From positions 124,001 through 188,000 of the forward strand of contig ONHK01000001.1 in assembly GCA_900317625.1 (NCBI GenBank): a stretch of DNA of 64,000 nucleotides. Direction: 5' to 3'. Below the pieces are notes generated by a model. The model was not told where the DNA came from and made no database searches. It saw only the letters and a list, made by a program, of their open reading frames with translations. The position numbers were made by a program, and so were the translations under genes. Below, piece after piece: positions 60,312 to 64,000 of this stretch (the stretch's first letter is position 1; each line of letters begins with the position of its first letter). The stretch comes from an uncultured Treponema sp. (lineage in GTDB: Bacteria; Spirochaetota; Spirochaetia; Treponematales; Treponemataceae).

Positions 60312-62963
60312 TTAAAGTTTTGCCTTGAATGCATTTGCAATAACTTCTTCAATTCTTGTTACCGGAATAAAAGTGATTCCAGCTTTTACAATCTCTGGAA
60401 TTTCATCAAGATCGCGCTCATTTGCCTTTGGAATAATGATTGTCTTTATTTTATTCCTTTTTGCCGCAACTGTTTTTTCACGAAGTCCGCCAATCGGAAG
60501 AACTTTTCCAGTCAAAGAAAGCTCACCGGTCATAGCAAGATTCGGTTTTATTGTTTTTCCAGAAAAAAGCGATAAAAATGTTGTAGCCATCGTAATTCCT
60601 GCACTAGGACCATCTTTTGGGGTTGCGCCTTCTGGAATATGAAGATGGATTGTGTTGTGCTCAAACCAGACTGATTTTTTTATCTTGCGTTCAATGACAT
60701 AACGTTTTACCCAGTCCATCGCAATTTGCGCTGATTCTTTCATTACATCACCCATCTGTCCAGTTATCACAAATTCTGGTTTTCCCGGAAATGTCATACA
60801 TTCAATCAAAAGCGTGTCTCCGCCCATGCTTGTCCATGCCAAACCGATTGCAGTTCCAGGAATATTCGCTTTCTTTATCTCTGTCTCATCAAAAACAGGT
60901 TTTCCAAGATATTTTTCCAAGTCTTCCGCAGAGATTGTATATTGCTTTTCAGAATCAAAATATTTATCCGCCGAAATCTGCGCAATTTCTTCCGCGGAAC
61001 ATTTGTTTTCTTTCGCCTGCTTTTTTGCTTCGGCAACAAGTTTATCTGCATTCATAAACTGTTCTGTAACAAGTTTTCTGTGGATTTTGTCCAGACATTT
61101 CTCGTAATTTCTTACACCGGCTTCACGCGCATATTCCTGTGCAATTCTTAAAAGAGCGTCTTTTGTGTATTTTACCTGATTTTTGCCCAATCCGTTCTTT
61201 TTCAGATTTTTTGGAATCAGATATTTTTTTGCAATCTCAAGTTTTTCCTGGTCAATGTAACCGGCAAGCTGAATAATTTCCGCACGGTCAAGCAATGGTT
61301 CAGGAATTGTGTCCAAAGTATTTGCTGTAAGAATAAAAAATACATTTGAGACATCAAACGGAAGATCAAGATAATCGTCCCGGAATGAAACGTTCTGCTC
61401 CGGATCAAGGACTTCCAGCAAAGCCGCGGCAGGATCGCCATGCACTCCATTGGAAGCCATCTTGTCAACTTCATCTATCATAAAGACAGGAGCTTTTGTA
61501 TGCGTAAGTTTTATTCCGCTGATGATTTTTCCGCACATTGAACCGATATAAGTTCTTCTGTGCCCTTTTATTTCAGAAGGATCGCTCATTCCGCCAACAC
61601 TGAATCGGTAGAATGGTTTTCCCATTGCGTTTGCGATTGATTTTCCAACACTGGTTTTTCCGCAACCCGGAGGTCCCACAAGAATCAAAATTGAACCTTT
61701 TCCGTCTTTTTTTAATTTTCTGACTGCAAGATATTCAAGGATTCGTTTTTTTACGTCTTCAAGTCCATAATGGTCGCCATCAAGCAGTTTTTTTGCGCTT
61801 TCCAGGCTGTAGTTTTCAACTTTTATCTCTTCATTCCAAGGAAGCTGACATACAAGATCAAGATAATTTCTGGAAACTGTGTATTCCGGCGACTGAGTGT
61901 CAAGAATTTTGAATTTTTCAAGCTCGCTTTCCAGAGACTCTTTTATTTCGCCAGTAAAGTTAAATTTTTCGATTTCTTTTTTGTATTTCTGATAATCGCT
62001 TAAATTTCCTTCAGCATCAGTTCCAAGCTCTTCCTGAATTGACTTTAATTCTTCGCGCAAAAAATAGTCGCGCTGATTTTTTTCAACTTTTTCATTGATG
62101 TCATTCTGGATTTTTTTCTGGACGCGCAAAAGTTCCTGTTCTTTTTTTATAAAAACAAGAACCTGCTCCATTCTCTGGCGGACATTCAAAGTTTCAAGAA
62201 CGCGCTGCTGATCCTCTTTGTCAACATTTAAAATTGAAGCGATGAAATCCGTGATTTTTCCAGGATTATCGATATTCACCATGTTAAGGCGCATTTCTTC
62301 AGTAAACAAAGGATTATTTTCAGCAACCTCCTTCATCTCGCTGATTAACGCGCGGGTAAGGGCTTTTACCTCAAAAGTATCGTTTTCCTCTTCCTCCAGA
62401 TAATTTACAGCCGCAACAATTGGAGCAGACGAGCTAAGACATTTTGTCATCTTAAATCGTTTTACTGTTGAAATAAAAACGTTTATTCCGCCGTCCGGAA
62501 GATTTATTTTCTTTATGATTTTTGCGGCAGTTCCAACTTTATATAGGTCTTCGTAGCGCGTATCGGCAACATCATTTTTCAGCATGACAATGCCCAAATA
62601 TCCGTCGCCTTCATACGCTTCTTCGGCAGCTTTTATGTCACCGGAATTATTTATCATCAGCGGAGTAAAAATTCCAGGAAAAATCGGATGTCCCTGCAAA
62701 GGAATTATCGGAAGTTTTGCCGGCAAAAAATCGTCTGCCGGAACTAGCTCCGACTTTCTATTTCTTCCTGATTTTCCAGTTTTTTTACCGTTCTTTGAAT
62801 CAGGCTGAATTTCAACTTCAAGCTCAACATCGCTGTTAAGAATTTCAGCAGCCTTGTCCTTTAATTCTCCAAGAATCTGCGCGAGATCCTTTTCTGACTT
62901 TTTATTATCATTTTCGTTGTTATTGTTTTCATTATTACTGTTATTATTTTCGTTTTCAACCAT
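60312..62963 (-). CDS. lon: ATP-dependent protease Lon
   Basis: An 883-residue AAA+ serine protease. After a low-complexity Asn/Glu-rich N-terminal stretch (VENENNNSNNENNNNENDN), the LON substrate domain (LPIIPLQGHPIFPGIFTPLMI...), the ATPase with Walker A GPPGCGKTSVGKS and Walker B MIDEVDKM, and the C-terminal protease with GATPKDGPSAGIT (catalytic Ser) and GGLREKTVAAKR (catalytic Lys) follow. The start at 62963 is chosen because upstream codons overlap the kinase gene and are hydrophobic. The Asn-rich leader is unusual for Lon. Confidence 0.96.
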   Translation of the reverse strand: MVENENNNSNNENNNNENDNKKSEKDLAQILGELKDKAAEILNSDVELEVEIQPDSKNGKKTGKSGRNRKSELVPADDFLPAKLPIIPLQGHPIFPGIFTPLMINNSGDIKAAEEAYEGDGYLGIVMLKNDVADTRYEDLYKVGTAAKIIKKINLPDGGINVFISTVKRFKMTKCLSSSAPIVAAVNYLEEEENDTFEVKALTRALISEMKEVAENNPLFTEEMRLNMVNIDNPGKITDFIASILNVDKEDQQRVLETLNVRQRMEQVLVFIKKEQELLRVQKKIQNDINEKVEKNQRDYFLREELKSIQEELGTDAEGNLSDYQKYKKEIEKFNFTGEIKESLESELEKFKILDTQSPEYTVSRNYLDLVCQLPWNEEIKVENYSLESAKKLLDGDHYGLEDVKKRILEYLAVRKLKKDGKGSILILVGPPGCGKTSVGKSIANAMGKPFYRFSVGGMSDPSEIKGHRRTYIGSMCGKIISGIKLTHTKAPVFMIDEVDKMASNGVHGDPAAALLEVLDPEQNVSFRDDYLDLPFDVSNVFFILTANTLDTIPEPLLDRAEIIQLAGYIDQEKLEIAKKYLIPKNLKKNGLGKNQVKYTKDALLRIAQEYAREAGVRNYEKCLDKIHRKLVTEQFMNADKLVAEAKKQAKENKCSAEEIAQISADKYFDSEKQYTISAEDLEKYLGKPVFDETEIKKANIPGTAIGLAWTSMGGDTLLIECMTFPGKPEFVITGQMGDVMKESAQIAMDWVKRYVIERKIKKSVWFEHNTIHLHIPEGATPKDGPSAGITMATTFLSLFSGKTIKPNLAMTGELSLTGKVLPIGGLREKTVAAKRNKIKTIIIPKANERDLDEIPEIVKAGITFIPVTRIEEVIANAFKAKL

Positions 62964-63006
62964 ACCTTTAAATTTAAGCACAGAAAGCAAAAATGGCAAT
63001 AGATAT

Positions 63007-64000
63007 TTATTTCTTTGGCACAAGATTTGCGGAAATGTACAGAACGTCCTGAAGCCATTCCAGGCGCAGGGAAAATATTTCTGGCTCGTATCCTTCGCAT
63101 TCAGCCTTGAATTTCCAGACGTTGCCGGAAATCAGTTTTTCAGCGGGAATCTGGTCAAGCGGAATCCAGTTTTTATTGTAAAGAACAGAAAAAACTGTTT
63201 TGGAAGTAATTTCCTTTCCTGTTGAAGAATCATAGGCATTCGGGTGAACGGTTATGTTTCGGCGCATATCTTTTAAGAAATCAGCTTTTATAAGAACATT
63301 TTCTTTTGTCACACCAAAAGATTTCCACCAGACATAAGGACCTGCGACAACTTTTATGCGGTAATCGCCATGAGGAAGATAAACTTTTTTTGTTGAATAA
63401 GTTCTGTTCCGCGCATTTTTTTCTTCCGGGTGTTTTTTTTCTGAAACTTGAGTCAAAACCCGGCGAGTGTTCATTATTTCTGGAATCTGGTCGCCATCAT
63501 TTTCAAAAAAGAAAGCCCTGACCGGCAAATCTGAACCAGACGTGCTTGTGGCTGGCATTTTCATCTCAATTTCAACAGGCGTGTACCACGAACGCAAAAT
63601 TGTGGCATGAAAAACTCCCTCAAACCAACCGTAAACACATAAAAACGCAAAAACTGCACAGGCAGCAACAATCGCCATAATGCGGTTACGTTTTCTGTCT
63701 TTTGGAATATATTCAATTTCTTTTAGGACATTCTTTGAAAGAATTATTTTTGCAAGCTGAACACGTATGCTGTGAACATCATAGTGCTTTAAATATCTTT
63801 TTATTGCCTTTATAATCGGTGAAATTGACTGATAGCGACTTTTTGCCTTTGGCCGCATCATTTTATGGATAAGGCGGCAGACGCATCTTGGAATTTTTTT
63901 GTCAATCTTGCGCGGAGAAATATATTTTCCTTTTTTTATTACGTTCAGAGTTTCAATTGTTAAAGTTCCAGGATAAGGTTTTGTTCCTGTAACCATTTCG
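63007..64000 (-). CDS. Serine/threonine protein kinase, C-terminal part (5' end outside window)
   Basis: The visible 329 residues begin in the kinase C-lobe (EMVTGTKPYPGTLTIETLNVIKKGKYISPRK..., PRCVCRLIHKMMRPKAKSRYQS, matching the Hanks-type subdomain X-XI pattern). A basic linker, one transmembrane helix (about 105-123, IMAIVAACAVFAFLCVYGW) and an extracytoplasmic beta-rich domain (PHGDYRIKVVAGPYVWWKS, DSSTGKEITSKTVFSVLYNK) follow. The layout is that of PknB-type receptor kinases. Catalytic motifs and the start lie beyond the window end. lon follows 43 bases downstream. Confidence 0.85.
   Translation of the reverse strand, partial: EMVTGTKPYPGTLTIETLNVIKKGKYISPRKIDKKIPRCVCRLIHKMMRPKAKSRYQSISPIIKAIKRYLKHYDVHSIRVQLAKIILSKNVLKEIEYIPKDRKRNRIMAIVAACAVFAFLCVYGWFEGVFHATILRSWYTPVEIEMKMPATSTSGSDLPVRAFFFENDGDQIPEIMNTRRVLTQVSEKKHPEEKNARNRTYSTKKVYLPHGDYRIKVVAGPYVWWKSFGVTKENVLIKADFLKDMRRNITVHPNAYDSSTGKEITSKTVFSVLYNKNWIPLDQIPAEKLISGNVWKFKAECEGYEPEIFSLRLEWLQDVLYISANLVPKK

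Noticed and set aside
1..64000. CRISPR arrays, prophage, insertion sequences or transposase genes
   Set aside because: No regularly spaced direct repeats, integrase, transposase or phage structural genes were seen on either strand.

Overview
The window is a piece of a low-GC spirochete chromosome, most likely a commensal or free-living Treponema. The evidence is two tandem FlaB-type flagellins, a spirochete-style FliD, the flgN-flgK-flgL-fliW-csrA operon, several lipoproteins with spirochete-like lipoboxes, PilZ proteins, and a HTH-EIIA(Ntr) fusion. I cannot name the species. No prophage, transposase or CRISPR array was seen.

Layout. 1-3.0 kb: anaerobic class III ribonucleotide reductase, with the glycyl-radical segment on a separate reading frame fused to a glutaredoxin-like domain, followed by its radical-SAM activase. 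3.0-7.6 kb: tRNA-Met, ornithine carbamoyltransferase, a small secreted protein, a DHH phosphoesterase, a sigma-factor-like gene behind a consensus sigma-54 promoter, and rdgB. 7.6-15.5 kb: flagellin locus (flaB, flaB, flaG, fliD, unknown, PilZ) running into tsaE-tsaB. 15.6-20.3 kb, minus strand: flgN-flgK-flgL-fliW-csrA behind a sigma-28 type promoter, then tRNA-His, -Arg and -Lys. 20.3-25.2 kb: a structured spacer, a methyltransferase, and a run of minus-strand metabolic and transport genes. 25.3-29 kb: tRNA-Leu, two tRNA-Gly, tig, clpP, clpX. 29-38 kb: glycosyltransferase, RNA helicase, and the rimP-nusA-infB-rbfA-truB operon with an apparent attenuator. 38-46 kb: pseudouridine synthase, transglutaminase-like protein, HTH-EIIA, membrane propeller protein, degenerate M23 protein, mnmA, phosphohexomutase. 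46-50 kb: a 1398-residue surface lipoprotein carrying a G9 tract. 50-64 kb: smc-like gene, lipoproteins, serS, a permease, a YcgR-like protein, lon, and the 3' part of a protein kinase.

How the parts connect. Flagellar regulation is the strongest theme. Sigma-28 type promoters precede flaB and flgN, the flgN operon ends with the FliW/CsrA pair that controls flagellin translation in other bacteria, and both flagellin leaders contain dyads. ClpXP with trigger factor, and Lon, form protein-quality modules. The NusA/IF2 operon has a perfectly spaced sigma-70 promoter followed by an intrinsic terminator before its first gene.

The least explained structures are: (1) the trans-encoded glycyl-radical domain of NrdD; (2) a family of long imperfect-hairpin elements that occupy every long divergent intergenic region and show compensatory changes between copies; and (3) the sigma-54 promoter overlapping a perfect 11-bp palindrome in front of an atypical sigma-like gene.
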